From assembly GCF_008123965.1 (NCBI RefSeq), contig NZ_VSTH01000018.1:62001-126000 (forward strand): a stretch of 64,000 bases of DNA. Direction: 5' to 3'. The notes beneath the pieces are model-generated. The model had not been told where the DNA came from. It did no database searches and saw only the letters and a list, made by a program, of their open reading frames with translations. A program made the position numbers and the translations under genes. This DNA comes from Bradyrhizobium hipponense. Its GTDB lineage: Bacteria; Pseudomonadota; Alphaproteobacteria; Rhizobiales; Xanthobacteraceae. Each line of letters begins with the position of its first letter. The stretch's first letter is position 1. This document shows, piece by piece, positions 1 to 9,337 of the stretch.

Positions 1-1303
1 CGTCGTTCTCCGGTTTCAAGCGCTCCAGTGCCTTCACTGCGCGCAGCAGCGCGACTCCGCCGCCCGGCAGGATGCCTTCTTCGACCGCAGCGCGGGTCGC
101 GTGCATCGCGTCGTCGACGCGATCCTTTCGCTCCTTGACCTCGATCTCGGTGGCGCCGCCCACGCGGATGACCGCAACGCCGCCTGCGAGCTTGGCAAGC
201 CGTTCCTGGAGCTTCTCACGGTCGTAATCCGACGTCGTCTCCTCGATCTCGGTCTTGATTTGCTTGATGCGCGCCTCGATGTCCGCCTTCTTGCCGGCCC
301 CTGAGACGATGGTGGTATTCTCCTTGTCGATTTCAACCTTCTTCGCGCGTCCAAGCATGTTGAGAGTCACGTTCTCGAGCTTGGCGCCCAGATCTTCCGA
401 GATGTAGGTGCCGCCCGTGAGGATAGCGATGTCCTGCAGCATGGCCTTGCGGCGGTCGCCGAAGCCCGGCGCCTTTACGGCGGCGACCTTGAGCCCTCCG
501 CGCAGCTTGTTCACCACGAGTGTCGCCAGCGCCTCGCCCTCGATGTCCTCGGCGATGATGAGGAACGGCTTGCCGGACTGCACAACCGACTCGAGCAGCG
601 GCAAGAGCGGTTGCAGCCCAGACAGCTTCTTCTCGTGGATCAGGATGTACGGGTCTTCCAACTCGACCCGCATCTTGTCGGCATTCGTGACGAAGTAAGG
701 CGAGAGGTACCCGCGGTCGAATCGCATACCTTCCACGACTTCGAGTTCGGTTTGCAGGGACTTTGCTTCTTCGACGGTGATCACGCCCTCGTTGCCGACC
801 TTCTTCATGGCGTCGGCCAGGAAGCGGCCGATCTCGTCGTCGCCGTTGGCCGAGATCGTAGCCACCTGGGCTATCTCGTCGTTTGTGATGAGCTTTTTCG
901 AGTTCTTGCTGAGGTCCTTGACCACCGCCTCAGTCGCGAGATCGATTCCGCGCTTGAGGTCCATCGGATTCATGCCCGCGGCTACCGCCTTGGCGCCTTC
1001 GTGCACGATCGCATGAGCGAGCACTGTCGCGGTGGTGGTGCCGTCGCCGACCTGGTCGGAAGTCTTAGATGCGACCTCGCGCACCATCTGTGCACCCATG
1101 TTCTCGAACTTGTCTTCGAGTTCGATCTCCTTGGCGACGGTAACGCCGTCCTTGGAGATGCGCGGCGCGCCGAACGACTTTTCAATAACCACGTTGCGGC
1201 CCTTCGGGCCGAGCGTCACTCTCACCGCATTGGCGAGAATATCGATCCCGCGCAGCATTTTCTCGCGCGCCTCGGTGGAGAATCTGACTTCCTTCGCGCT
1301 CAT
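1..1303 (-). CDS. groEL: Chaperonin GroEL (Hsp60), C-terminus outside window
   Basis: 60-kDa ATP-dependent chaperonin that folds cytosolic proteins inside a double heptameric ring capped by GroES. The minus strand starts [17 protein letters not shown] and reads about 434 residues to the window edge, so roughly the last 110 residues (rest of the equatorial domain and the C-terminal tail) are missing. Visible family motifs are [11 protein letters not shown], the nucleotide-binding [11 protein letters not shown] near residues 85-95, and [13 protein letters not shown] near 410. The ATG has a GAGGAG ribosome site and lies 115 bp after groES, so the two form the usual groESL operon. The gap holds a small hairpin (1362-1379). 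Rhizobia often carry several groESL copies; which one this is cannot be told here. Identification is certain. Confidence 0.97.
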   Translation of the reverse strand, partial: MSAKEVRFSTEAREKMLRGIDILANAVRVTLGPKGRNVVIEKSFGAPRISKDGVTVAKEIELEDKFENMGAQMVREVASKTSDQVGDGTTTATVLAHAIVHEGAKAVAAGMNPMDLKRGIDLATEAVVKDLSKNSKKLITNDEIAQVATISANGDDEIGRFLADAMKKVGNEGVITVEEAKSLQTELEVVEGMRFDRGYLSPYFVTNADKMRVELEDPYILIHEKKLSGLQPLLPLLESVVQSGKPFLIIAEDIEGEALATLVVNKLRGGLKVAAVKAPGFGDRRKAMLQDIAILTGGTYISEDLGAKLENVTLNMLGRAKKVEIDKENTTIVSGAGKKADIEARIKQIKTEIEETTSDYDREKLQERLAKLAGGVAVIRVGGATEIEVKERKDRVDDAMHATRAAVEEGILPGGGVALLRAVKALERLKPEND

Positions 1304-1418
1304 ATTCGTAGCTCCTCAAAGATCCATTGTGTTCTCCCAGTCCGGTGGAGCCATCTGGTCCGCTCCGTGGATCCGGAGCCCGGCCGCTCAATGCGGTGCA
1401 CCGATGGCTCAGTCGGGG

Positions 1419-1733
1419 TCAGGCCGCTTTCTTCTTGGCCGCCGGCTCTTCAAGCACGCCCATGACGTCGCTCTCTTTCATGATGAGATATTCGGTCCCG
1501 TCGAGCTTGACCTCGGTGCCTGACCATTTTCCGAACAGAACGCGGTCACCGACCTTCAGGTCGATGGGGATCAACTTGCCGGTGTCGTCGCGGCCTCCTG
1601 GCCCCACGGCGATAATCTCTCCCTGCTGCGGTTTCTCTTTGGCCGTGTCGGGGATGATGATGCCGCCGGCGGACTTTTCCTCGGCTTCGATACGCTTGAC
1701 GACCACACGATCGTGGAGCGGGCGGAACTGCAT
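1419..1733 (-). CDS. groES: Co-chaperonin GroES
   Basis: 10-kDa co-chaperonin that caps the GroEL ring. The 104-residue product starts [15 protein letters not shown], has the mobile-loop region [19 protein letters not shown] and ends in a lysine/alanine tail ([10 protein letters not shown]). An in-frame ATG lies four codons upstream, but the ATG at 1733 follows GGAGGA at correct spacing and gives the canonical N-terminus. It is first in an operon with groEL; the upstream region holds a strong RpoH-type promoter and a CIRCE-like sequence, so heat-shock control is likely. Length and sequence are normal for the family. Confidence 0.97.
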   Translation of the reverse strand: MQFRPLHDRVVVKRIEAEEKSAGGIIIPDTAKEKPQQGEIIAVGPGGRDDTGKLIPIDLKVGDRVLFGKWSGTEVKLDGTEYLIMKESDVMGVLEEPAAKKKAA

Positions 1734-1810
1734 GCATTCCTCCATTCTGCAAGACCGAATTGTCACAATGCCGCGCCAGGGAGGCAAAAGCCCTAGCTCG
1801 GGCAAAGATT

Positions 1811-1839
1811 GTGTAGGAACGCCAAAAATCGGTTTCAAG
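1811..1839 (-). promoter_or_regulatory. RpoH (sigma-32) type promoter for groESL
   Basis: Read on the minus strand: CTTGAA (1839-1834), 16 bp spacer, CCTACAC (1817-1811). The known alphaproteobacterial RpoH consensus is about CTTGAA-N16/17-CYTATNT, so the -35 is perfect and the -10 matches at five of seven positions. It would give a leader of roughly 70 nt before groES, as expected for a heat-shock operon. The assignment is by motif only. Confidence 0.7.
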
Positions 1840-1856
1840 ATGCGACTCGAAAAAAA

Positions 1857-1883
1857 TTGGCACTCCTCTCCCTCGACCGCTGC
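1857..1883 (-). promoter_or_regulatory. Degenerate CIRCE-like operator (HrcA)
   Basis: On the minus strand GCAGCGGTC, 9 bp, GAGTGCCAA. The CIRCE consensus is TTAGCACTC-N9-GAGTGCTAA: one half matches 8 of 9, the other 5 of 9, with the exact 9-bp spacing. It lies upstream of the RpoH -35 rather than over the start site, which is unusual for a working HrcA operator. It may be a decayed site or chance. Confidence 0.3.
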
Positions 1884-2174
1884 CAGGTTCATAAGCGACT
1901 GGGGCTGCGAGGGGCCGAAGGTCGGAGGTCCGGTTCGGAGATTCCGGGCGGGGTCGGCATGGATTTCCAGGATTCGGCCGCCGGCCCTGGACCTTAGCTG
2001 TACGCGCCAGGCCGCCGCTGATATACTTCTCGCCATTGGACGATAAAACGGCAGTTCGCCAACTGTACCCTTGCGACGCCGGCCTTCTGGTCGGATTTCG
2101 ATCCCGCGCGCTTTCTCGACGTCACGAACTATCAAGCGGCTGCCTCGTCCCCTGCTTATTTTGGGAGATGTACC

Positions 2175-2807
2175 ATGGCTGCATCGGATTGGCGTCTCGA
2201 AGGCGAATGGCTGAAGAATTGCAATTGCGCGTTTGGCTGTCCCTGCGACTTCAATGCTCGGCCGACCCAGGGTTATTGCAAGGGATTGGTCGGCATGAGG
2301 ATCACCAAGGGACATTTCGAGGGGACCAGGCTTGACGGCCTGTGCTTTGCGGTCACTGTCGATTTCCCGGGCGCGCTGCATGAAGGCAACGGCAAAATGC
2401 AGCCGATCGTTGATGAGCGCGCAACACCGGAACAGCGCCAGGCGCTGTTTGACATTTTTTCCGGCAAGCATTCTGCCGAGGGCACGCTGTTCCACATTTT
2501 CAGCCTGATCGTGACCACGATCCACGATCCGGTCTTTGCGCCGTTCGAATTTTCCTTCGACAAGGACGGACGGGTCGCCAAGCTCGTCGCCAAGGGCGTG
2601 TTGGAGACGGAGGTCGAACCGATCAGGAATCCGGTGACGGGTGCTCCGCATCGCATTCAGGTCGTGATGCCCGAGGGTTTCGAGCACCGAGCTGCCGAGA
2701 TCGCGTCTGCCGATATCCATTCGACGGGGGCGATCAAGTTCGACACCAAAGGGACGCACAGCTCGCTCGCGACCGTGGTGCAGACGCCCGAGGGCGTCGC
2801 CGCCTGA
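2175..2807 (+). CDS. DUF1326 domain protein, Cys-rich N-terminus
   Basis: A 210-residue protein of the DUF1326 family, function unknown. Near residues 13-24 it has a dense cysteine cluster, [12 protein letters not shown] (CxCxxxCxC), followed by further cysteines in GYCKG and GLCFAV; this looks like a metal or redox site. No signal peptide or membrane segment is seen. The start has GGGAG eight bases upstream. The stop is 54 bp before a DUF2182 membrane protein on the same strand, a pairing that recurs in bacterial genomes, so the two probably act together. A role in metal handling is inferred from the cysteines; no enzymatic motif is recognised. Confidence 0.85.
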   Translation: MAASDWRLEGEWLKNCNCAFGCPCDFNARPTQGYCKGLVGMRITKGHFEGTRLDGLCFAVTVDFPGALHEGNGKMQPIVDERATPEQRQALFDIFSGKHSAEGTLFHIFSLIVTTIHDPVFAPFEFSFDKDGRVAKLVAKGVLETEVEPIRNPVTGAPHRIQVVMPEGFEHRAAEIASADIHSTGAIKFDTKGTHSSLATVVQTPEGVAA

Positions 2808-2861
2808 TGTGGCGCCGAAGCTTAGTCATGGACCGGCGACATCCTGAGCACGGGAAAGGCG

Positions 2862-3638
2862 ATGAGCGGGTATCTGGCGCTTGAACACCTGCTTCGGCGC
2901 GACCGCTTGATCGTGGTGGTCGGGACCGCCGCCGTGGCAGCGCTGGCCTGGGCTTATCTCGCCAGCGGCGCCGGCATGGACACCGAGATGATGGCGGACA
3001 TGCCGGACATGGCACCGATGCCATGGACGCCGCTCTATGCTGCGCTGCTGTTCGCGATGTGGTGGGTGATGATGATCGCCATGATGGTGCCGAGCGCGGC
3101 GCCCGCCATCCTGCTCTATGCGACAATCAAGCGGAGGCGGGAGAACACGTTCGGCGCCATGGAGACATGGATCTTTCTCGCCGGTTATTTGCTCGCATGG
3201 GCGGGGTTCAGCCTCGTTGCGGTCCTGGCGCAGTGGGCGCTCGAGCGGACCGGATTGTTGTCGATGGCCATGGCAAGTACGAGCGCCAGTCTTGGCGGCA
3301 CGCTGTTGTTGGCCGCGGGGCTCTATCAGTTCACACCGCTGAAGGGCGCCTGTCTTCGCTCGTGCCGAAGTCCGCTGCTGTTCCTCAGCAGGTACTGGCA
3401 GGCCGGCGGAGCCGGAGCACTGCGCATGGGACTTCGCCACGGCAGCTACTGCGTCGGCTGCTGCTGGTTCTTGATGGCGCTGCTGTTCGTCAGCGGCGTG
3501 ATGAATCTGGCCTGGATCATCGCCATCGCGCTCTATGTCGCCAGCGAGAAGCTGCTGCCGTTCGGCCGATCGCTGAGCTACGCGGCGGGCGTTAGCTTGA
3601 CCTTGGCCGGAACGATAGTTCTTGCGCGCGCGCTGTGA
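2862..3638 (+). CDS. DUF2182 integral membrane protein, predicted metal-binding
   Basis: A 258-residue membrane protein of the DUF2182 family with about six to seven hydrophobic segments. After the first segment is a Met/Asp-rich loop, MDTEMMADMPDMAPMPW, the kind of sequence that binds Cu(I) or other soft metals. The next segment, FAMWWVMMIAMMVPSAAP, is the family signature. Cysteines occur in KGACLRSCRS and YCVGCCWF. The gene follows the DUF1326 gene on the same strand and probably shares its transcript. The family is annotated as predicted metal-binding; a transport or metal-delivery role here is inference. Confidence 0.85.
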   Translation: MSGYLALEHLLRRDRLIVVVGTAAVAALAWAYLASGAGMDTEMMADMPDMAPMPWTPLYAALLFAMWWVMMIAMMVPSAAPAILLYATIKRRRENTFGAMETWIFLAGYLLAWAGFSLVAVLAQWALERTGLLSMAMASTSASLGGTLLLAAGLYQFTPLKGACLRSCRSPLLFLSRYWQAGGAGALRMGLRHGSYCVGCCWFLMALLFVSGVMNLAWIIAIALYVASEKLLPFGRSLSYAAGVSLTLAGTIVLARAL

Positions 3639-3876
3639 GAGGCCCAGGCGCTCGCGAAAACCACCGCTGTCGAATACCTTGATGCCGCCACGCGGCTCAA
3701 ATACAGCTGGCCTCCGTGATCTTACGGGTATTGCGAAGTGAACAATTGAGCGTTCCCCCAACCAAAACTTAAGGCTGTCGCCTCTAGGCTCGCGCGCTGG
3801 GATGCCGGAGCGTGCTTGCGGCCGTGCCGTCCCCCGAGAAGTCGAGGCGGAGACGGTCGATGCGGGAGTGTGCAGT

Positions 3877-6516
3877 GTGATTTTCGCCAGATCAGTTCGC
3901 AAGGCGACCAAGACGATTCTGCGGAATGCTCCGCTGCAGATTGCATTGTTCTTCCTGCCGCTGCTCTGGATCGGGTATTTCGCGATCACGTCCTCGGAAC
4001 GGACCGATGCAGTCGCGCAGGCGCGGTCGCACGGCAACAGCGTCGCGGAATTGTTCGAGGAAAACACCGAACGCATCTTCGAGCGTGTGGATCAGTCGCT
4101 GCTGGTGGTGCGAGCACTTTACGCCCAGGATCCGCTGACCTTCCGCCTTAAATTCTGGTCCGACAAGGCCCGCATCGCGACAGGCGACGTGGTTCAGTTC
4201 TCCCTGATCGGGCTGGACGGCTATATGGTCGATACCACGACAGGCTATTCCGGTGCGCCGCTCTATATCGGCGATCGCGAGCACTTCATCAACGTTATGG
4301 CGCTAGCCGATGATCGTCTCTACGTCGGCAAGCCCGTGCTGGGGCGGGCCTCGCACAAATGGACCATCCAGCTTGCAAGAAAGCTGTTCGACCTCGCCGG
4401 GAATCCGGCGGGCGTGGTCGTTGGCTCGATCAGTGTCGACGTCGTCGGCAGGTTCTACGGCACCGCAAAGCTCGGCGACGGCGGAACGCTGGTTCTCAGA
4501 AATGCGAACTATGTGGTGCTCGCCGCGCGGGGCGTGGACCAGGGCGCCGTGCTGGGGCAGCGCACGTCGAACCGCGTCGAAGGCGAGCTACGGGACGGCT
4601 TCTATGCACAATATTGGAACGAAAACCGCCCTAACCGCAGCGACAGGCTGATCACCGCGCGCAGGTCGCGCGCCTTTCCGCTGATCTTCACCGTCGGCAT
4701 CTCGGAGCAGGAGATCTATTCCCGCTCCGATTTCAGGCAGAAGATCTATCTGGGCGGCGTGCTGCTGCTGACCTTCATCATCCTGACCGCGACGTTTTTC
4801 CGCTGGCGGCGCCAGCAGGCGCTCGATCGCGCCCAGCGCGAGCTGCGCGATTTTGCCAGCAAGTTCGAAGATGCGCTCAGAAATCTACCGCAGGGCTTGA
4901 GCATGTTCGACGGCAGCGACCGCCTGATCGCGTTCAATCGACAATGGCTCGAACTCTACGGGCTTGTTCCGGAAGAGATTCGGATCGGCATGGACTTCCG
5001 GGAGATTTTCGCAAAGCAGACCGCCGTGCTCGACGTCGAGGCTTACCTTGTCGATCTGAAGAACCGCCTCGTCCAGTCGGAGCACATCTCGAACACAGTG
5101 CAGTTTCCAGATGGGCGGGTTGCCTATATCTCCTACGGACGGCGGGAGGGCGGCGGCTGGGTCGCCACCCATGAGGACATCACCCAACGCAAGGCGTCCG
5201 AAGACCGAATCGAGAGACTCGCGCATTACGACAGCCTGACCGGCCTTTCCAATCGCAACCTGTTCAAGGAGCGCATCGACAAAGCGCTCGCGAGGTCTCC
5301 CCCGCAGGAGGCGTCGTTCGGCGTGCTCCTGCTCGATCTCGACAAGTTCAAAGCCGTCAACGACGCGCTCGGTCACCAATGCGGCGACGCGCTGCTGAAG
5401 CAGGTTGCCGGCCGGATCACGGCGCAGATTCGTGACGTCGATATTGCGGCGCGGATCGGCGGCGACGAGTTTGCCGTGATCGTGGCGCCGGGCCGGGCCG
5501 CGATGCAGGACGGCGCCGCAAGCCTCGCGGCGCGGTTGGTTCAAGCCATCGCCGAGCCTTATCACATCGAGGGCCATCCCGTCGTGATCGGCTGCAGCAT
5601 CGGCCTCGCCCTGGTCCCCGAGCACGGCACGCGAGTCGATGAGATCCTTCGCAACGCCGATCTTGCGCTCTACAAGTCGAAGAACGCCGGCCGAAGCTGC
5701 TTCCATATCTATTCGGCGCAGCTCAAAGCTGAAGCGGATCAGCGCAACGTGCTCGAGATCGAACTTCGTGAGGCGATCTGGCGCGAGGAGATCGAGGTGT
5801 TCTATCAGCCCGTGATCGAGCTCGGCACCGGCCGTGTGAAATCGGTCGAGGCTCTGGCGCGCTGGCACCACGCCACCCGAGGCGCCATTTCTCCTGCCGA
5901 GTTCATTCCGGTTGCGGAGTCAGGCGGACTGATCGTCGAACTCGGCAATCAGGTGCTGATCAGGGCGTGCCGTGATGCGATGACCATGCCGAGCGATGTC
6001 AAGGTCGCGGTCAACCTCTCGGCCCTGCAATTTGCCGGCACGAACCTTGTCGACACCGTGACGTCTGCACTGGCGCAGAGCGGACTTCCGGAAGCCCGGC
6101 TCGAGCTCGAGATCACCGAGAGCGTGTTTCTTGCCGATACCCAGGAAAACCTCAAGACCCTCCAGCGGCTCAAGGGGCTCGGCGTCTCCATTGCCCTCGA
6201 CGACTTCGGCGTCGGTTACTCGTCATTGTCGTATCTGACGGCCTTCCCGTTCAACAAAGTCAAGATCGACAAGACCTTCATCGACAGGATCGATCGTTGC
6301 GAGACCGTCGCAGTGCTGAAATCAATCATGCAGCTTGCGAAGACACTGAAGCTCTCGATCGTCGCCGAAGGCGTCGAGACCTCTGAACAGGTCGGACGGC
6401 TCCACTCGCTCGGAATTCCGCTCGGCCAGGGCTTCTTCTTCAGCAAGCCCGTGCCCCTGGCCGACCTGTCATGGCCAAGCCCCGTCCCGCGGCGAAAGCG
6501 CCAGAACGCGGCGTAA
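3877..6516 (+). CDS. Membrane-bound c-di-GMP protein: Cache-PAS-GGDEF-EAL
   Basis: Bifunctional cyclic-di-GMP synthase/phosphodiesterase candidate, about 879 residues. Order: membrane segment (about 20-38), periplasmic double-Cache sensor (about 40-285), second membrane segment (about 291-310), PAS domain (about 330-440), GGDEF domain with intact GGDEF near 528 and the inhibitory I-site RDVD five residues before it, then an EAL domain with EAL near 658, DDFGVGYSSL and AEGVET. Both catalytic motifs look intact, so the net activity cannot be predicted. The GTG at 3877 has GGGAG eight bases upstream and places the first membrane segment right after a basic N-terminus; an in-frame start at 3802 would add 25 atypical residues. 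It stands alone, so the ligand is not suggested by context. Confidence 0.92.
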   Translation: MIFARSVRKATKTILRNAPLQIALFFLPLLWIGYFAITSSERTDAVAQARSHGNSVAELFEENTERIFERVDQSLLVVRALYAQDPLTFRLKFWSDKARIATGDVVQFSLIGLDGYMVDTTTGYSGAPLYIGDREHFINVMALADDRLYVGKPVLGRASHKWTIQLARKLFDLAGNPAGVVVGSISVDVVGRFYGTAKLGDGGTLVLRNANYVVLAARGVDQGAVLGQRTSNRVEGELRDGFYAQYWNENRPNRSDRLITARRSRAFPLIFTVGISEQEIYSRSDFRQKIYLGGVLLLTFIILTATFFRWRRQQALDRAQRELRDFASKFEDALRNLPQGLSMFDGSDRLIAFNRQWLELYGLVPEEIRIGMDFREIFAKQTAVLDVEAYLVDLKNRLVQSEHISNTVQFPDGRVAYISYGRREGGGWVATHEDITQRKASEDRIERLAHYDSLTGLSNRNLFKERIDKALARSPPQEASFGVLLLDLDKFKAVNDALGHQCGDALLKQVAGRITAQIRDVDIAARIGGDEFAVIVAPGRAAMQDGAASLAARLVQAIAEPYHIEGHPVVIGCSIGLALVPEHGTRVDEILRNADLALYKSKNAGRSCFHIYSAQLKAEADQRNVLEIELREAIWREEIEVFYQPVIELGTGRVKSVEALARWHHATRGAISPAEFIPVAESGGLIVELGNQVLIRACRDAMTMPSDVKVAVNLSALQFAGTNLVDTVTSALAQSGLPEARLELEITESVFLADTQENLKTLQRLKGLGVSIALDDFGVGYSSLSYLTAFPFNKVKIDKTFIDRIDRCETVAVLKSIMQLAKTLKLSIVAEGVETSEQVGRLHSLGIPLGQGFFFSKPVPLADLSWPSPVPRRKRQNAA

Positions 6517-6832
6517 AATCTGCGGACCGAGGCAGCGAAGAAGCGTGCCGGATGAACCTGCGGAGGTTCTTTGCGGTGTGCGGACTTGGGCCGCGCCCAC
6601 TCGCGATAACATATCGATATTCAATGGCAGTGCACTCATTGCACGCTTGAGCTGATCGGCCCGTTTGATCGACTACAATCACTGCATCAGCGTACTGTAG
6701 TCCGTGGTCGTCCACGAGCACCAGATTGCGCTCGCTGCCGGGACGATGCCCGGCATCATCAGGCTGTCATCGTCCCGTCATTGGTGTTCCATTGATTACT
6801 GCTCCCTTCGCCGCGCATCGCAGAGGGTGGAC
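6517..6832. other. 316-bp intergenic region, no gene seen
   Basis: No coding potential is convincing here. One short perfect hairpin (7-bp stem TGCCGGG/CCCGGCA, 6737-6756) lies about 75 bp before the next gene and might be part of its leader or of the upstream gene's 3' end, but it has no T-tract. Confidence 0.4.
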
Positions 6833-8152
6833 ATGCATCTGATCAAGTCAGTTTCTTCCGACCGTCGGTCGATCCTGAAGGGCCTTGCGGCCGCAGCCGT
6901 CGCGCCGCTGGCGGCGCCGGCCATGGCGGCGGAGGGTCTGCCGGCGCAGCCGACCGGATCGGCGGCCGCAATCGCCACCGACAAGGCCTATTGGACGGCC
7001 GTGAAGGGGCTCTATGCCGTGACGCCTGATGTCGTCAATCTGGAGAACGGCTTCTGGGGCATCATGGCCGAGCCCGTGCGGCGCGAGTTCATCCGCCTGT
7101 CCGACATGGTCAACTATCAGAACACCTATTACGCGCGGCAGCGGTCGGGCCTGGATTTCGAGGCCGTGCGGGCCAAGGTGGCGCAGGCGGTCGGCGCGGC
7201 GCCCGAGGAAATCGCGCTCACTCGCGGTGCGACCGAAGCGCTACAGCTGCTCATCAGCGGCTACAACAAGCTGAGGCCCGGCGACAGCGTGCTCTACGCC
7301 GACCTCGACTACGATTCGATGCAGTATGCCATGAACGCGCTCAAGGCGCGCCGCGGTGTCGACGTGGTCAAGTTCGATGTGCCGGAGCCGGCCACCCGTC
7401 AGGCCGTGCTCGACGCCTATGCCCGCGCCTTCGAGGCGAATCCGAGGACCAAGCTTCTCCTCCTCACCCATGTCAGCCATCGCACCGGCCTCATCATGCC
7501 GATCACCGAAATCGCCCGCATGGCCAAGGCCAAGGGCATCGACACCATCGTCGACGCCGCTCATTCCTGGGGACAGATGGACTTCAGAGTGGGCGAGCTC
7601 GAGGTCGATTTTGTCGGTTTCAATCTGCACAAATGGATCGGCGCGCCGGTCGGCGTAGGCTTCCTCTATATCAGAAAGGACCGCCTCGCCGACGTCGACC
7701 GCGACCTCGGCGACGAGGATTTCTCGGACACCGACATCCGCTCGCGGGTACACACCGGCACGGTCAATTTCGCGACGGTGCTGTCGGTGCCCGCGGCGGT
7801 CGAACTCCATCAGCAGATCGGTGCTGCGGCGAAACAGGCCCGCCTGCGCTACCTGCGCGACTACTGGGTCAGTCGCGTTCGCAGCTTCAAGGACATCGAG
7901 ATCCTGACGCCGGATGAGGCCGGCCTGTATGGTGCGATCACGTCCTTCCGCCTCGCCGGCAAGACGAGCAAGGCCGACAACGACGCCACCGTGGCGAAGC
8001 TCAGGGACACCTACAAGGTCCTGACGGTTCGCCGGGCGGGCGTTGCCAGGGGCCAATGCATCCGCGTGACGCCGGCGCTCTACACCGAGGAGGCCGATCT
8101 CGACCGGCTCGTCGAGGCACTTGCCGCGATCACGGGTACGAAGGCGGGCTGA
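6833..8152 (+). CDS. Tat-exported class V aminotransferase-like PLP enzyme
   Basis: A 439-residue fold-type I PLP enzyme of the aminotransferase class V / isopenicillin-N epimerase-like (CefD) group. The N-terminus holds a twin-arginine signal, SSDRRSILKGLAAAAVAP, cleaved near APAMAAEG. Catalytic features: DAAHSWGQ with the Asp that contacts the PLP ring nitrogen, and GFNLHKWIGAPVG with the Schiff-base Lys. RGATEALQL is the phosphate-binding turn. Translation from the ATG at 6833, behind GAGGG, starts MHLIKSV; earlier in-frame starts add residues before the signal. The gene stands alone. CefD-like enzymes epimerise or desulfurise amino-acid substrates; the substrate here is unknown. Export of a folded PLP enzyme would fit Tat, which carries cofactor-loaded proteins. 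Confidence 0.88.
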   Translation: MHLIKSVSSDRRSILKGLAAAAVAPLAAPAMAAEGLPAQPTGSAAAIATDKAYWTAVKGLYAVTPDVVNLENGFWGIMAEPVRREFIRLSDMVNYQNTYYARQRSGLDFEAVRAKVAQAVGAAPEEIALTRGATEALQLLISGYNKLRPGDSVLYADLDYDSMQYAMNALKARRGVDVVKFDVPEPATRQAVLDAYARAFEANPRTKLLLLTHVSHRTGLIMPITEIARMAKAKGIDTIVDAAHSWGQMDFRVGELEVDFVGFNLHKWIGAPVGVGFLYIRKDRLADVDRDLGDEDFSDTDIRSRVHTGTVNFATVLSVPAAVELHQQIGAAAKQARLRYLRDYWVSRVRSFKDIEILTPDEAGLYGAITSFRLAGKTSKADNDATVAKLRDTYKVLTVRRAGVARGQCIRVTPALYTEEADLDRLVEALAAITGTKAG

Positions 8153-8359
8153 ACCCGCGCGAGGCGGGAGGGAACGCACCTTCCGCGACGCAACAGGAGC
8201 GCCAAACGTCCCCTCGTCCTGGGCCGAGCTTTTGAGCCTGAAACGAGAACTGCGAGCCTCGCAGGGCGCGAAAACTCCAAAAATGGACTTGGACCGTCAT
8301 TTCGCATTACAGTTGTCGAACTAATCCAAGATTGAGAAATTCAGGCTAAGTTCAAGAGC

Positions 8360-9283
8360 ATGACGTCCGTTCGTCTCACTTTCCTGTCCGTCGCGGGGAC
8401 CACCTTCGTTCTTCTCGCCGCGGCTACCTTCATTTTTGTCAACCCGCGCTCGCTTGTCCGGTCCGCAATCGAGGTTGGAACCTTCTCCTTCGACGGAAAG
8501 GAGCAGCCGCTCGAGTCGCCGGAACTGCTCGCCAAGCGTATACCGGCGGTCTATGTGCCGGCCGCTCTTGCGGTAATGGCGAAGACCGGAGCGCAACGAT
8601 CGGCGCAAGACGCATTCCAGAACTCGTCGGCCGACAGCATCGGTCAGACCGTCAGCATCCAGACCATTGTCGACCCCGCCGCGGCCGACGAAGCCAAGGC
8701 GATCCATCAGAAGATCATCGATCAGATCTTGGAGGAGGAAGGCAGGCGCAACGACTTCGTGCGCGACGCCGCCGCCTTGCGGACGGTGCTGCTGAAGCAG
8801 ATCAGCGATGGAGTGGATCAACAGATCGCTGCCTACGGCAAGTTGCTCGACCGCCTGGATGGACTCTTTCCCGAAACGGAGGGCGCGCTTCGCGCCAGAC
8901 AGCTCGAACGGGGTTCGGAGCCCCAGCGCGCCGCGACGCAACCCGAAGGGGACAACAAGGCGAGCCCTGAATTTGACGGACGTCGCAAGGAAATAACGGG
9001 CTATCTGCAACTGCTGGGGGCCCTGAGCGAGGATCGTGCCCAATCCACCCACGATCTCACGGTGCTACGCGACCGGCACGATAGCCTTGCTTTGGCCCTC
9101 CTCGATGCACAGATCGCCGCGAGGGCGTTCAAGAGCACACGGATCATGCTCTCGCCCGAGGTCACCCCGCAACCGGTCGGCGCGAAGCGGCTCTCCCTCC
9201 TGTTCATCGCTGCGGTCGCCTCGATCCTGATCGCGTTTGGAGCGATCGCCTTTCTTCACGGCTTCGTCGTCAAGAACTCCTGA
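8360..9283 (+). CDS. Wzz-like chain-length determinant candidate
   Basis: A 307-residue protein with one hydrophobic segment at each end (about 8-28 and 282-302) and a long charged, coiled-coil-prone middle (for example KIIDQILEEEGRRNDF). That is the architecture of polysaccharide co-polymerases such as Wzz, which span the inner membrane twice and set polymer length. No cytoplasmic kinase domain is present. The next gene, 54 bp downstream on the same strand, is a polytopic membrane protein resembling a repeat-unit polymerase, which supports the reading. Sequence similarity to known Wzz proteins is not obvious by eye, so the call rests on topology and context. Confidence 0.5.
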   Translation: MTSVRLTFLSVAGTTFVLLAAATFIFVNPRSLVRSAIEVGTFSFDGKEQPLESPELLAKRIPAVYVPAALAVMAKTGAQRSAQDAFQNSSADSIGQTVSIQTIVDPAAADEAKAIHQKIIDQILEEEGRRNDFVRDAAALRTVLLKQISDGVDQQIAAYGKLLDRLDGLFPETEGALRARQLERGSEPQRAATQPEGDNKASPEFDGRRKEITGYLQLLGALSEDRAQSTHDLTVLRDRHDSLALALLDAQIAARAFKSTRIMLSPEVTPQPVGAKRLSLLFIAAVASILIAFGAIAFLHGFVVKNS

Positions 9284-9337
9284 CTGAACGGCCGGCCACG
9301 GTCTCGCGGCCACAATCTTCGCAGATGAGAGCGGCAA

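Noticed and set aside
1419..2759. 446-codon minus frame joining groES to upstream sequence
   Set aside because: Only the last 104 codons are GroES; the rest is antisense to DUF1326 and the promoter region. The GroES start is set by its own ribosome site.
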